DNA of 64,000 nucleotides. It comes from Microbacterium sp. W4I20. Its GTDB lineage: Bacteria > Actinomycetota > Actinomycetes > Actinomycetales > Microbacteriaceae. Location of the stretch: contig NZ_JAUSYB010000001.1 of assembly GCF_030816505.1 (NCBI RefSeq), forward strand, positions 1,736,001-1,800,000. Direction: 5' to 3'. The notes beneath the pieces were generated by a model. That model was not told the origin of the DNA. It made no database searches and saw nothing but the letters and a program-made list of their open reading frames with translations. The position numbers and the translations under genes were made by a program. Of the stretch, positions 34,702 through 43,127 are shown one piece after another. The stretch's first letter is position 1; the number at the start of each line of letters is the position of its first letter.

Positions 34702-36153
34702 ATGAGCGCCCCAGATCTCTCCGCAGAGGTGATGGCTCAGTTCAAAGAATCTGGTGCCGAGAAGCACACGACCATCCTCTTGGGAGCCGGCGCGTCGACG
34801 ACCTCAGGGCTCCCCGGGTGGGACGAACTCGTCACCCGTCTGCTTGTGAAGAGCGGAGCCGTGCCTGACACGTCGACAGCAGGCCTGTTGTTGGGGCGGC
34901 AGGATCCGCTAATCGTCGCTGAGGCAGCGCGTGCACAGCTAGAGCCGCAGTGGCTGGAGAGCGTTCGGAACGAGCTATACAGACTCTCTACACCCCCCGA
35001 GGCATCACCACTTCACCGTGCGGCGGTCTCGCACGCCCTCACGGGTGATGCCGACGACACGAGCTTGGTCACCCTGAACTTCGATGTCCTCCTGGAAGAA
35101 GCGCTCGTCGCCGAGCAGGAGTTGGGCAACGCTCCCATGGTGTCCGTCGTATCTGCCTCCGGGAACGTTGATGAAGCGGATGCAATCGTGGTGCACCACC
35201 TGCACGGCATCGTGTCCCGCGACGAGATGACGGATGTCGTTTTCACGTTGACCGATTTCCTGGTGGTCCTGAGTGACACCGGATCATGGCAGAGGGCTTA
35301 CATGCGACAAGCTCTCGCCAAGGGCGCGCTAGTGATTGCCGGCACGTCCTATCGAGACCCCGACGTCAGACAATGGCTACATGCGGCCAAACAGGAGGCC
35401 CCACGTGAGCACGCGGCCCTCGTGATCCTTGCTCGAGAGGGATTCGGGGTCACTCGTTCAGAGTTTGAGAGCCTGCAGAACGCGCTTGAGTCGCAATGGG
35501 CAGCAGTAGGGCTCCGGCCGGTTCTGGTTGATGATCACTCTGACGCTGCCCAGGTGATTCGAGAGCTGAGGCATGTCAACAACCGTGGCTACCTCGCACC
35601 TCGGGAGCGTGCTGCAAAGGTGTGGGACCGACACTTCGAGCAGTTCGATGTGCTTCAAAAGGAGTACGCGAGGTTGCTGGCTGAGGAGTCCGAGACGCTG
35701 AGGTCGTACTTCAGTGTCGCCGCCCTCAACGTCTCCCTATGGCTGTCTGACGGCGATGGAGGTCTTGTGCGGTGGGCCGCTGGGGACCGCGTCTACCGAA
35801 ACTCGGCGTCTCTTCGTCGGGTAGCGACAGGATTCGACACCCCATGGATTGCTGGTCGCGCACTGAGCGCCGACACGCTCCTCATCCAGGACATCGAGGG
35901 TGAGCGGACAAGACGCTGGAGGTCTGTCGCAGCCGTGCCGGTCGTCGTCAACATAGAGGGTCACCCTCCGATGTCGACTGCAGTCCTAACAGTGGGCCTG
36001 CCTGACGAAGTGGCGGAGTACGACGATTCTTCGTATCTCTGGGTTGACCAACTCGGCCTGGTAGCGGACTCATGGAGCGAGCGATTGTCTGACGCCGTTC
36101 TCAGTGACACGGGGTTAGACTCACCCCAAGAGGAACGAGGTGGAGATGACTAG
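34702..36153 (+). CDS. SIR2-like domain protein with C-terminal GAF-like domain, putative defence protein
   Basis: A 483-residue protein. The N-terminal half is SIR2-like: TTILLGAGASTTSGLPGW (23-40) for NAD binding, LVTLNFDVLLEEAL with Asn126 and Asp128, VVHHLHGIVS with the candidate catalytic His168, and GTSYRDPDVRQWL. The C-terminal part (about 330-470) looks like a GAF-type sensor fold: VAALNVSLWLSDGDGGLVRW, TPWIAGRALSADTLLI, then VAAVPVVV. SIR2-type NADases are effectors in several anti-phage systems (Thoeris ThsA, DSR, SIR2-HerA, SIR2-APAZ), but a GAF partner is unusual. ATG at 34702 is used; the frame is open to 34408 without coding character. GC is lower than in the sugar genes. Confidence 0.8.
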   Translation: MSAPDLSAEVMAQFKESGAEKHTTILLGAGASTTSGLPGWDELVTRLLVKSGAVPDTSTAGLLLGRQDPLIVAEAARAQLEPQWLESVRNELYRLSTPPEASPLHRAAVSHALTGDADDTSLVTLNFDVLLEEALVAEQELGNAPMVSVVSASGNVDEADAIVVHHLHGIVSRDEMTDVVFTLTDFLVVLSDTGSWQRAYMRQALAKGALVIAGTSYRDPDVRQWLHAAKQEAPREHAALVILAREGFGVTRSEFESLQNALESQWAAVGLRPVLVDDHSDAAQVIRELRHVNNRGYLAPRERAAKVWDRHFEQFDVLQKEYARLLAEESETLRSYFSVAALNVSLWLSDGDGGLVRWAAGDRVYRNSASLRRVATGFDTPWIAGRALSADTLLIQDIEGERTRRWRSVAAVPVVVNIEGHPPMSTAVLTVGLPDEVAEYDDSSYLWVDQLGLVADSWSERLSDAVLSDTGLDSPQEERGGDD

Positions 36154-36322
36154 GGCTAGGTCTTTCCAGAGTCTTGGTGACAACGTTTATCGGGTGGGCG
36201 GTTCCAACAGGAGCGCCATCACCGGTCGCTTCATCTCTAACGCGGCCGCCGCACGTCACCCGCGCACCGTTGCGGTGGAACGACGATCTTCACCGCCTGA
36301 CGCGCCGACATCACCGCGCTAG
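36146..36322 (+). CDS. small protein with one GRFISNAAAARHPRT motif (58 aa)
   Basis: A 58-residue protein that starts inside the last codons of the SIR2-like gene (ATG at 36146; that gene stops at 36153), with AGGAACGAGG just upstream. An in-frame GTG at 36140 is an alternative start. Residues 18-42 carry the motif SNRSAITGRFISNAAAARHP, which recurs twice in the convergent 65-residue protein. I know no assigned function for this motif. The overlap makes it a likely functional partner of the SIR2-like protein, for example an activator, inhibitor or signal-binding peptide. Confidence 0.65.
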   Translation: MTRARSFQSLGDNVYRVGGSNRSAITGRFISNAAAARHPRTVAVERRSSPPDAPTSPR

Positions 36323-36334
36323 CCCGCTGAGCTC

Positions 36335-36379
36335 CACGTGGGGTCCGATCTTCCTTCGACTGAGATCGGGCCCCACGTG
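36335..36379. terminator. bidirectional terminator between convergent small genes
   Basis: CACGTGGGGTCCGATCT (36335-36351) pairs with AGATCGGGCCCCACGTG (36363-36379) over 17 positions with one G-T pair and an 11-base loop. It lies between the stops of the two small-motif genes. Confidence 0.75.
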
Positions 36380-36387
36380 TCTTCGTG

Positions 36388-36585
36388 CTAGTTGCCGCGC
36401 TCGGTGATGCTGGTGTTGGGCCAGCGAGCCGCGGCAGCATCCGAGATGTAGCGACCGCTGATGGCGCTGCGGTTATGTACACCGGATCCCGAGTTGCCGC
36501 CGGCCTCCCGGACGGAGGTTCGGGGGTGGCGCGCTGCTGCGGCATTCGAAATGTATCGACCTGTGACTGAACTGCGGTTCGGCAT
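36388..36585 (-). CDS. small protein with two GRYISxAAAAR motifs (65 aa)
   Basis: A 65-residue protein made almost entirely of two copies of one motif: NRSSVTGRYISNAAAARHP at about 3-21 and NRSAISGRYISDAAAARWP at about 38-56, joined by a Gly/Ser/Asn linker. AACAGGAGGCATC before the ATG at 36585 is an excellent ribosome site, so the gene is almost certainly real. The consensus is N-R-S-x-[IV]-[TS]-G-R-[YF]-I-S-x-A-A-A-A-R-x-P. It converges with the 58-residue protein bearing one copy. The function is unknown; alternating Arg/Tyr and the Ala helix suggest a small helical binding element. Confidence 0.7.
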   Translation of the reverse strand: MPNRSSVTGRYISNAAAARHPRTSVREAGGNSGSGVHNRSAISGRYISDAAAARWPNTSITERGN

Positions 36586-36702
36586 GATGCCTCCTGTTGT
36601 GCCCGCCGCGCGATCTGCCCAGCGGTTGCTTGATACAGTACGCAAGCAGGTTCCAAAAAGCAAGTGCTCGCAAGATCAAGCAATATGCGTGATACTGGGG
36701 GA

Positions 36703-37140
36703 ATGATTTCCCGTACTGTTCTCTCCGCTGTGGCCTTGGGTGCAGCCCTCTCAGCAGTTGCCGGGGCAGCGATGCTCCTCAACGCACCCGCGAGCGAGTC
36801 AAAGCTCGGCGACCACCTGAAAGCGAGTCGCAAGGCGACGGGTCTCTCTCTTCGTGGCGTGGAAGCGAAGACTCAGATCACCAATGGGTATCTGTCACAG
36901 ATCGAAAGCAACACGGTCGAGCGCCCATCGCCCAACGTCCTGTTCAAGTTGTCCGAGGTGTACGGCGTCGACTACGGAGATCTGATGCGACGTGCAGGGC
37001 ACCATGTTCCGCGTTCCACTCCAGCCACGAAGCCAAACGCTCTTGCGGGGATACCGCTGCGGGCGCTGGAAGAACTGACGGAGGATGAGGCCGCGGAGCT
37101 ACGGAACTACCTTGCCTTCATTCAGCAGAAGCGCGGGTGA
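36703..37140 (+). CDS. XRE-family regulator with hydrophobic N-terminus
   Basis: A 145-residue protein with an XRE helix-turn-helix (LGDHLKASRKATGLSLRGVE, then TNGYLSQIESNTVERPSPNVLFKLSEVYGVDYGDLMRRAG). Before it lies a hydrophobic stretch (LSAVALGAALSAVAGAAMLL) that could be a membrane anchor. The start is uncertain: 36685 and 36703 include that stretch, while 36772 would give a purely cytoplasmic protein. The metallopeptidase gene begins 7 bases after its stop, and XRE/ImmA pairs usually work as repressor and its cleaving peptidase on mobile elements. Confidence 0.75.
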   Translation: MISRTVLSAVALGAALSAVAGAAMLLNAPASESKLGDHLKASRKATGLSLRGVEAKTQITNGYLSQIESNTVERPSPNVLFKLSEVYGVDYGDLMRRAGHHVPRSTPATKPNALAGIPLRALEELTEDEAAELRNYLAFIQQKRG

Positions 37141-37147
37141 ATGAACC

Positions 37148-38038
37148 ATGACGAAGCTGCAGCTGGTGTCGGGCGAAGAAGATGACGTTCGGAAATATGC
37201 ACGCGGCGCACTACGCGCGGCATCTGCTGGCGACCGACTCCCCGTCCCGCTCAACGACGTTGCGGCGGCTGTCGATCTTCAGAAGCACGCCCTCTTCGAT
37301 TTGGGTGGGCCCGGAGATCTGCCGCCGACGATTCGGTCAATCTACAAGAAGCTCAAGGGAAAAGTCTTGGGTCTGCTCGACGTAGAGGAGCGGCGCTACT
37401 TCGTCGACACGTCCCTGAGTGTCGAACGACAGCGCTTCACAGAAGCGCACGAGATCGGCCACGATGCCCTTCCGTGGCATAAGAGTGCCTATTACGGCGA
37501 TGACCTGCATACGTTGGCGCCCGACACTCGAGAGAGCCTCGAGATCGAGGCGAACCTGTTCTCGGCGGAGATTCTTTTCGCTGGCAAGCGCTTCAACCGG
37601 GAAGCCGACGACTGGGCACCTTCGCTGGATGTCCCACTCGCGCTGAACTCTCAATTCCAGGTGTCGGCCGCTGCAGCAATTCGCCGATATGTAGCCGGAA
37701 GCAAGCGCGAGATCGCACTGATCGGCACGGGGCTGTTTGGGGGTGCAAGTGGCAGCCTGCCGATCTTCAACGCCATCACGGACCAGTCCATGACGTTCGA
37801 GGCTCGATACGGCCGCATTCGTGAGATGTTGCCGGCTAAGCTCACCGGCGGGATCTTCCCGAGTATCGCGGCCATTCACGCGGATCACCGAGGAACTATC
37901 GAACCGTGCGAGGTGACTCTCGTCACTCGGAGGGGACCGGTGAAGTTCGCTGCCGAAGCATTCGTGAACGGCAGGAACGGCTTCGTCCTGCTCACGCGCC
38001 GTCGCCGCCTCGATGGACAGCGCCTGAGCCTCGTGTAG
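37148..38038 (+). CDS. ImmA/IrrE-family metallo-endopeptidase
   Basis: A 296-residue protein with the zinc motif AHEIGHDALPWH (His101, Glu102, His105) and a downstream IEANLFSAEIL (Glu134) completing the COG2856 pattern. In this family the peptidase cleaves a partner XRE repressor to induce mobile-element or stress genes, and here an XRE gene lies directly upstream. The C-terminal part (residues 180-296) is less conserved and may sense a signal. The pair could govern the accessory genes of the putative island. Confidence 0.87.
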   Translation: MTKLQLVSGEEDDVRKYARGALRAASAGDRLPVPLNDVAAAVDLQKHALFDLGGPGDLPPTIRSIYKKLKGKVLGLLDVEERRYFVDTSLSVERQRFTEAHEIGHDALPWHKSAYYGDDLHTLAPDTRESLEIEANLFSAEILFAGKRFNREADDWAPSLDVPLALNSQFQVSAAAAIRRYVAGSKREIALIGTGLFGGASGSLPIFNAITDQSMTFEARYGRIREMLPAKLTGGIFPSIAAIHADHRGTIEPCEVTLVTRRGPVKFAAEAFVNGRNGFVLLTRRRRLDGQRLSLV

Positions 38039-38295
38039 GGCTTGTTGCTGGAGGATCCCGTTATCGCGCGGACAGATGCAGTCGAGCGTGAGGTCACCCG
38101 TTCACGACCATCGCAGGAGCGTCTGATTGCTGCCCAAGGCCAGGCAAATTCGCGGGTCAGCGGGCGCGGAACTGGGGTAACGCTAGTGCCACATCCCCCT
38201 GGAGCTAACGCAGGTCGAGGCACGTGGGCGCCATTGACCTCGGCTCCATGCCGTCAATCGTAGGTCGAGAGACCTGGCTCTTACGCGACAGCTAC

Positions 38296-38682
38296 CTATC
38301 TCATATCCGTAGCCTTGCGAGGCGTCTTCCCTGACTCGACGCGAAGGAGGCGACCGCACCGTAATCTCTGGGCGGGCAGGTTCTCATAACTACGTGTCGC
38401 AACTAGGGCCGCCACCACGCAGACGCCGGCTGCGGTAACGACCCCGCACTGCCACCCGCCGACTTCTATGATGCTCCCCGCGAGAATTCGGCCGACCAGC
38501 CCTCCGATGGTGGCTCCCGCGATGTAGCTCCCTGTTGCTGCAGCGGTGTGGGCCGCGTCGATCTCTTCGCTGAGGTAAGCGAGCGCTATCGCCGGTACGG
38601 CGCCAAGCCCGACGCCTCCGAGGAATCGCAAGGCCAGAAGCGTCACGACGTCACCGCTGAGTGGGGCGAGCAATCCGAAAAT
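38296..38682 (-). pseudogene. MFS transporter fragment
   Basis: About 125 codons read like the middle of a major-facilitator protein of the YnfM type: LLALRFLGGVGLGAVPAIAL, AYLSEEIDAAHTAAATGSYI and AGATIGGLVGRILAGSIIEV. The first transmembrane region and the whole second half are missing, and the end after about 38400 is degenerate. It is a decayed remnant, not a working transporter. The 257 bases to its left hold no recognised gene. Confidence 0.7.
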
Positions 38683-38992
38683 CGGTCGGCTGCCCAGGTG
38701 CAGATCCCTACGGGCAGATTGGCACAGCCGGAGAAGATCGCTGCAGCGGTCACGTGGCTAGGTACAGTCTCCGACCCCCGGGGCTAGGGCCACTGCGGAT
38801 GTGTTCCGGAGCTCCAGCCGCTTCCCCACAGCGTATAAAGGCTGCGGTGACGAGCCGGCGACGATTCCCAGCCCCGCTGCCGGACGATCCTGCACCAGGT
38901 CGGCCACAATCGCGGCCCCACCCTGCAATCTCGTTCTGAGTGGTCAGCACAACATCTCTCACGAGGGAGTCCCCATTCTCTTTCTCCGCCGC
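38683..38992. other. gene-free stretch between MFS remnant and isomerase-like gene
   Basis: Nothing recognisable was seen here. It may contain further decayed remains of the MFS gene, but no conserved segment could be matched in any frame. Confidence 0.35.
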
Positions 38993-40426
38993 CTAGATCT
39001 GGGTGAAGTCGATGCCCAGGAGGTTCGCTGCCGCGCGGTAGTCATTGGCGTGATGCCCGATCGAGAGTGACCAGTGGTGACCAACACCGGTGCCGCTCCA
39101 CTCGTCTACCCACACGCCGGGGTCGCGGTCGAAGTCCACTCGACTTGTCGTATTTCCGATCGACAGAAGTGGCCCCGGTCGGACGACGCCCTCGGAGGCG
39201 ACGAACACCAGCGATCCGTCGCGGTCCTGGCCGAGCCCCAAAAGCGTGACGTGCCCGGGGTGCACATCGAACTCGACACTCACACCCCACCCGCGTTTAC
39301 CGTGAAAAACGCCCAAACCACGAAGAAGGGGCTCCTGAGAAGAGACAGCCAGGTGCGCCGGACCGTCGTGACCCATCTCGACGACGTTGTCTTCGAAGTT
39401 GAGTGCCTGGATCTCAGTGAAGGACCCTCCCGCGCCAATCACCTGCGTCGCCAGCTGGGCCACGGTGGTGCGCAGCTCGTACTCGCCCGTGGTGGGGATC
39501 CCTCGTGCCGTGAGAAGCGAAGCACCGAGGATCATGCCCGCGCCGAGCCTCTCGTGAAGCTCACCATCAAGGCCCCGGTGGTAGTACGCGAGAGTATCGA
39601 GATCGAAGTCCTCCACGAGAGAGTCCAGCGCGACGCTGACCCGAGCTCCCCACGCAAAGTCCTCGGCATCCACGGTGTCATCCACAGTAAAGACCTCGCG
39701 TGCGAGCGCAACGCGCTCTGCGACCTGAGGCTCCGTTACGCGATCCACACGCTGACGCAGATCATCGAACTCTAGTACCTCCACATGCGAACCGAATGTC
39801 GTCGACAACAGCGTGAGGTCGGTGGACACATCCAGCATCCCCGGATAGAGGTGGCCCATAAGTCCGTGTCGAGCATGGCGCAGGGACGCCCTTATGTGCG
39901 CGGCCCGAACCCACACGCTGATGCGCTCCCATGCCGCCTCCTGTCGCAGGTGCCCCGACACCGATCGGAAGGGGATTCCCGCCCGCCGGAAGACATTCCC
40001 GACTTCAGGGACGGGGCATTGACCGCAATACGCCAGCCACATCCCGGTGTCGAACGCAACGTGATCCATCTTCTCGGTTGGCTGCAGGTCAATTACCAGT
40101 ACGGGAGTGCGAGACCGCTGCGCGATGGGCAGAACCATCGAGGACGTGAGATAGGTCGTCAGAAACAGGACGATGAGGTCACAATCGGCCATTCGAAGCC
40201 TCTCCGCGGCAGCAGCCCCTTCGCGCGCGTCAGAGATAAAGCCGATATCGATGACCTCGGCATCCATCTCGGCAAACCGGGCAGAGACGAAGCGCGACGA
40301 TTCCTCGAGCTGCGGGAGTAGTCCAGGAAACTGGGGCCAGTATGTGCCGAGACCGCCCGCAACGAGACCGATGCGGGTCTTCCGTCGGATCTTTGACGGA
40401 AGTGGGCTGAGCGTATTCGAGGTCAT
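38993..40426 (-). CDS. L-arabinose/L-fucose isomerase-like protein
   Basis: A 477-residue protein of the AraA/FucI fold. It starts RIGLVAGGLGTYWPQFPGLLPQ, and has LIVLFLTTYLTSSMVLPIAQ, a mid-region VFTVDDTVDAEDFAWGARVS, and the metal-site segments GIPTTGEYELRTTVAQL and GHDGPAHLAVS. Identity to classical AraA is low, so the substrate could be another aldose or ketose; rhamnosidase neighbours suggest a deoxy-hexose. AAGGAGAACTGA precedes the ATG at 40426. It follows the GH78 gene by 53 bases on the same strand and may be co-transcribed with it. Confidence 0.78.
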   Translation of the reverse strand: MTSNTLSPLPSKIRRKTRIGLVAGGLGTYWPQFPGLLPQLEESSRFVSARFAEMDAEVIDIGFISDAREGAAAAERLRMADCDLIVLFLTTYLTSSMVLPIAQRSRTPVLVIDLQPTEKMDHVAFDTGMWLAYCGQCPVPEVGNVFRRAGIPFRSVSGHLRQEAAWERISVWVRAAHIRASLRHARHGLMGHLYPGMLDVSTDLTLLSTTFGSHVEVLEFDDLRQRVDRVTEPQVAERVALAREVFTVDDTVDAEDFAWGARVSVALDSLVEDFDLDTLAYYHRGLDGELHERLGAGMILGASLLTARGIPTTGEYELRTTVAQLATQVIGAGGSFTEIQALNFEDNVVEMGHDGPAHLAVSSQEPLLRGLGVFHGKRGWGVSVEFDVHPGHVTLLGLGQDRDGSLVFVASEGVVRPGPLLSIGNTTSRVDFDRDPGVWVDEWSGTGVGHHWSLSIGHHANDYRAAANLLGIDFTQI

Positions 40427-40479
40427 TCAGTTCTCCTTACGAGACGACAGGTTGCCCCTGCGCATGTACACAACAAAGA

Positions 40480-43056
40480 TCACCAGATTGGACGGAGGGC
40501 GACGAACTCGTGTCGGCTCGGACCTACGAGATCAATGACGTCAGAGGGCTGGTACTCCCGTCCGCTTGTGGAATCGAGAACCACCACCCCCGCGAAAGCC
40601 GCCGGAAGCGTGAGCCGAGCCGTGAGCAACGGAATCTCGAGGGTGAGCCGCGACTCTGCCGGGCAGTAGTGCAAATACACCGCGCCACGCGGTGTCAGCG
40701 TCGTGCCCTCCACAAACCCCAACCCGGCATTCCTCGGCGCGATCGCGACCGCCTCACCACCGGGCGACTCAATGGTCACACCCAGCAGGTATTCATGAAG
40801 CCAGAGGAGGGGCACCGCGCCCCACCCATGAGAACCCGTGGGGTCCCCTGGCTGTTTCTCGTTGGGCTCGCCGGGAGCCAGGCCCAGGTCTTCCCTAGAC
40901 AGCCAGTATTCCGGAAGCGGTCCACCATAGGGCCCTTGAAGAGCCAGCGGCTCCACATTTCGAGGATTGCCCGGCAAATAGGGGGCGTATCGTTCCAAGA
41001 GATGCGAAACCGCTCTCTCCTCGAATCCATGAACAGTCAGTCCGCGCAAAGTCCGGTAGGACCAGGTGGGTGAGTTCCAGCGTGCTACGTCGACGGGGGG
41101 AGTGGCCTCGGGTTCCGGGAAGGCGTAGTCGATCACGGCGACCGCCTCCGTGCCATCGAGGAGGTCGCTGTATAGAGCAACTGCCTGACCTGCTTGGCTG
41201 TACTCCGGGTATGCAGAGCCGTCGGGACGGACTCGATCAGCGACCAAAGGCACACCATCACTGCGACTTCGATCAATATGGTGAGCGCGAAACGCCTGCG
41301 CCATCCGCGATGCGGCTTCATTCCATTCGTCTGCAAGCTCCGGACGCTCGACAGCAAGCGCCAGTGAGGCACCCTCGCGTAACGCGTTCACCATGAAGGG
41401 TGTGGAGATCCCGCTCGAATCCCCGGAGGAGATCTGAGAGTTACGAATGTCCCCGAAGAGGTGAGATGTGCGCCAAACATCATCGGTGTCCACCTCCAGC
41501 AGTGCCGCCGAGAGGATTCCTTCAACGGTGGGCAGATAGGTTTGAACGAAGTCGGCGTCGGCGCTCCAGAGATACTCTTCGGCGAGAAGGCCGATCCAAT
41601 GGAGAGACCAGTCCCACTGGCTAGGACCGTATGGGTGGTTGCTGGGAGAGAACGGGTGGAGGGCGCCGTCTTCGCTCTGGCCTTCAGCAAGAAGACGCAC
41701 GCAGAGGCGTCGAAGCGAGCTGTCACCGAACCACCGTGCGGCGATATCGGCTCGAGGACGCGCATCCTCGATCCACTGTCCGTCTTCCCTGCCGGGCGTG
41801 TCGACGAATGTGTCCGACATGGTCAATTCCGCATGAATGATGGCCAGCTTCACGATCTGATCGAGACGCTCGTCGCTGCTTCGGAAGCTCCCCCGTGCCT
41901 CGAGAGGGAACTGCGACTTCACTATCCCGAGATCGTGCACGTGCATATCTGCTGCCTGGTCGAAGCGGATGAGAACTGATACCCAGCGCGCAGTGCGCTC
42001 GTCGGGGATCTCGTAGTGCCGGCGACCGATCGAAGGGAAGATGCGATCCAAATAGCCCCGCGCGACGACGCCGTGGGGGTCGATCCAGCCGTTCTCCTGA
42101 ATGAGCGACTCGCCCGTGTAGGTCGACGTCGCCAGCTCCCCATACACGATGTCAACCACGACCCCCGGGGCCGACGTCGAAATCTCAATGAAGGGAAACC
42201 CATGGACGGGTCGCTGCAAGTCGAAAGTCAAAAAGAAGGAGTCTGCTGGTTGGCCGCTGATCGTCAGCTTCTCGCCCTTCACGAGCGATGCGCTGCCGGC
42301 TGCAAGTGAAGCGACGGGCGTGAAGACCGGTTGGGGCGCGTGGCTGTCGCGCTCCCCCGGAGACGGGGTCACTCCCGAGATGCGACCTGCGGCGAGTACA
42401 GAAAGCGGTCGTTGGGTGGACTCTCGCTGGCCAACAGTCTCGACTGGCGTCGGCACCTCGGGCCACGGACCTCGCTCTACTACGTGTGCGGCATCCCACG
42501 CCGAGTCGTCAAAAGTCGCGAGATGAAAGAGCTTCGAATCCGCACTCGTTCGGGCGTCTATGACTACAGGGAACCGGATGCGGGGAGTGGACGCGTCGAT
42601 GCTGATGAACTGATCAGTTCCGTCGCGGAACTCATCTGCCGGCAACCACCGCCAGCGTTCGTCGGTGGCTATCCAGCTCGCATCGAGATAGAGCCCAGCG
42701 CGATCTCCCGCTGATCGCTGGAAAGTCGTTATGTCACCCCAGCTGTGGTGAAGCACAACGAACACATTCGCTCCTCGACGAAGCAGGTGAGCGACGTTCA
42801 CGCGCTCAGCCCGCACTTCGCCCTGATGAAACCTCGTGACTTTCCTTCGCACCAGCTCGCCGTTCACCCACAGTCGGGCCGTACTATCTGCAGCGAAGAA
42901 AAACTCACCGGACTCGGGTGGGTCTTTCAACTCGACCACTCTGCGGAACCACGTGAAGTGGTTAGTCGCGGCTGCCGCAGCGGGGTCGCGCCAAATCCAG
43001 GTGCCAGCTCCTCGAGACGATCGGTTCGGGGTGAGCGACTCACGACTAGGTAACAT
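40480..43056 (-). CDS. GH78 alpha-L-rhamnosidase (first)
   Basis: An 858-residue family-78 rhamnosidase without signal peptide. N-terminal beta-domains (WFRRVVELKDPPESGEFFFA; AADSTARLWVNGELV) precede the (alpha/alpha)6 barrel with DTFVDTPGREDGQWIEDAR, equivalent to the conserved acid-bearing DCP-RDE segment. Later come WDWSLHWIGLLAEEYLW and GSHGWGAVPLLWLHEYLLGV, and a C-terminal beta-domain with TLTPRGAVYLHY. No ribosome site precedes the ATG at 43056, so translation may be leaderless. It is divergent from the AraC-type gene. Its C-terminal part is closely matched by the fragment at 60773. Confidence 0.9.
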   Translation of the reverse strand: MLPSRESLTPNRSSRGAGTWIWRDPAAAAATNHFTWFRRVVELKDPPESGEFFFAADSTARLWVNGELVRRKVTRFHQGEVRAERVNVAHLLRRGANVFVVLHHSWGDITTFQRSAGDRAGLYLDASWIATDERWRWLPADEFRDGTDQFISIDASTPRIRFPVVIDARTSADSKLFHLATFDDSAWDAAHVVERGPWPEVPTPVETVGQRESTQRPLSVLAAGRISGVTPSPGERDSHAPQPVFTPVASLAAGSASLVKGEKLTISGQPADSFFLTFDLQRPVHGFPFIEISTSAPGVVVDIVYGELATSTYTGESLIQENGWIDPHGVVARGYLDRIFPSIGRRHYEIPDERTARWVSVLIRFDQAADMHVHDLGIVKSQFPLEARGSFRSSDERLDQIVKLAIIHAELTMSDTFVDTPGREDGQWIEDARPRADIAARWFGDSSLRRLCVRLLAEGQSEDGALHPFSPSNHPYGPSQWDWSLHWIGLLAEEYLWSADADFVQTYLPTVEGILSAALLEVDTDDVWRTSHLFGDIRNSQISSGDSSGISTPFMVNALREGASLALAVERPELADEWNEAASRMAQAFRAHHIDRSRSDGVPLVADRVRPDGSAYPEYSQAGQAVALYSDLLDGTEAVAVIDYAFPEPEATPPVDVARWNSPTWSYRTLRGLTVHGFEERAVSHLLERYAPYLPGNPRNVEPLALQGPYGGPLPEYWLSREDLGLAPGEPNEKQPGDPTGSHGWGAVPLLWLHEYLLGVTIESPGGEAVAIAPRNAGLGFVEGTTLTPRGAVYLHYCPAESRLTLEIPLLTARLTLPAAFAGVVVLDSTSGREYQPSDVIDLVGPSRHEFVALRPIW

Positions 43057-43127
43057 ACTGTCGATCGTGTCGATGAAGTTGCGGCGTTACAATAGATTCT
43101 TGTCGTCTCAATATGGGAGATTCTGCT
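43057..43127. promoter_or_regulatory. divergent control region between GH78 and AraC-type genes
   Basis: TGTCGAT occurs twice (43059-43065 and 43068-43074) as a tight direct repeat, as AraC-family half-sites often do. TACAAT at 43088-43093 is a good -10 element for the AraC-type gene. Confidence 0.5.
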
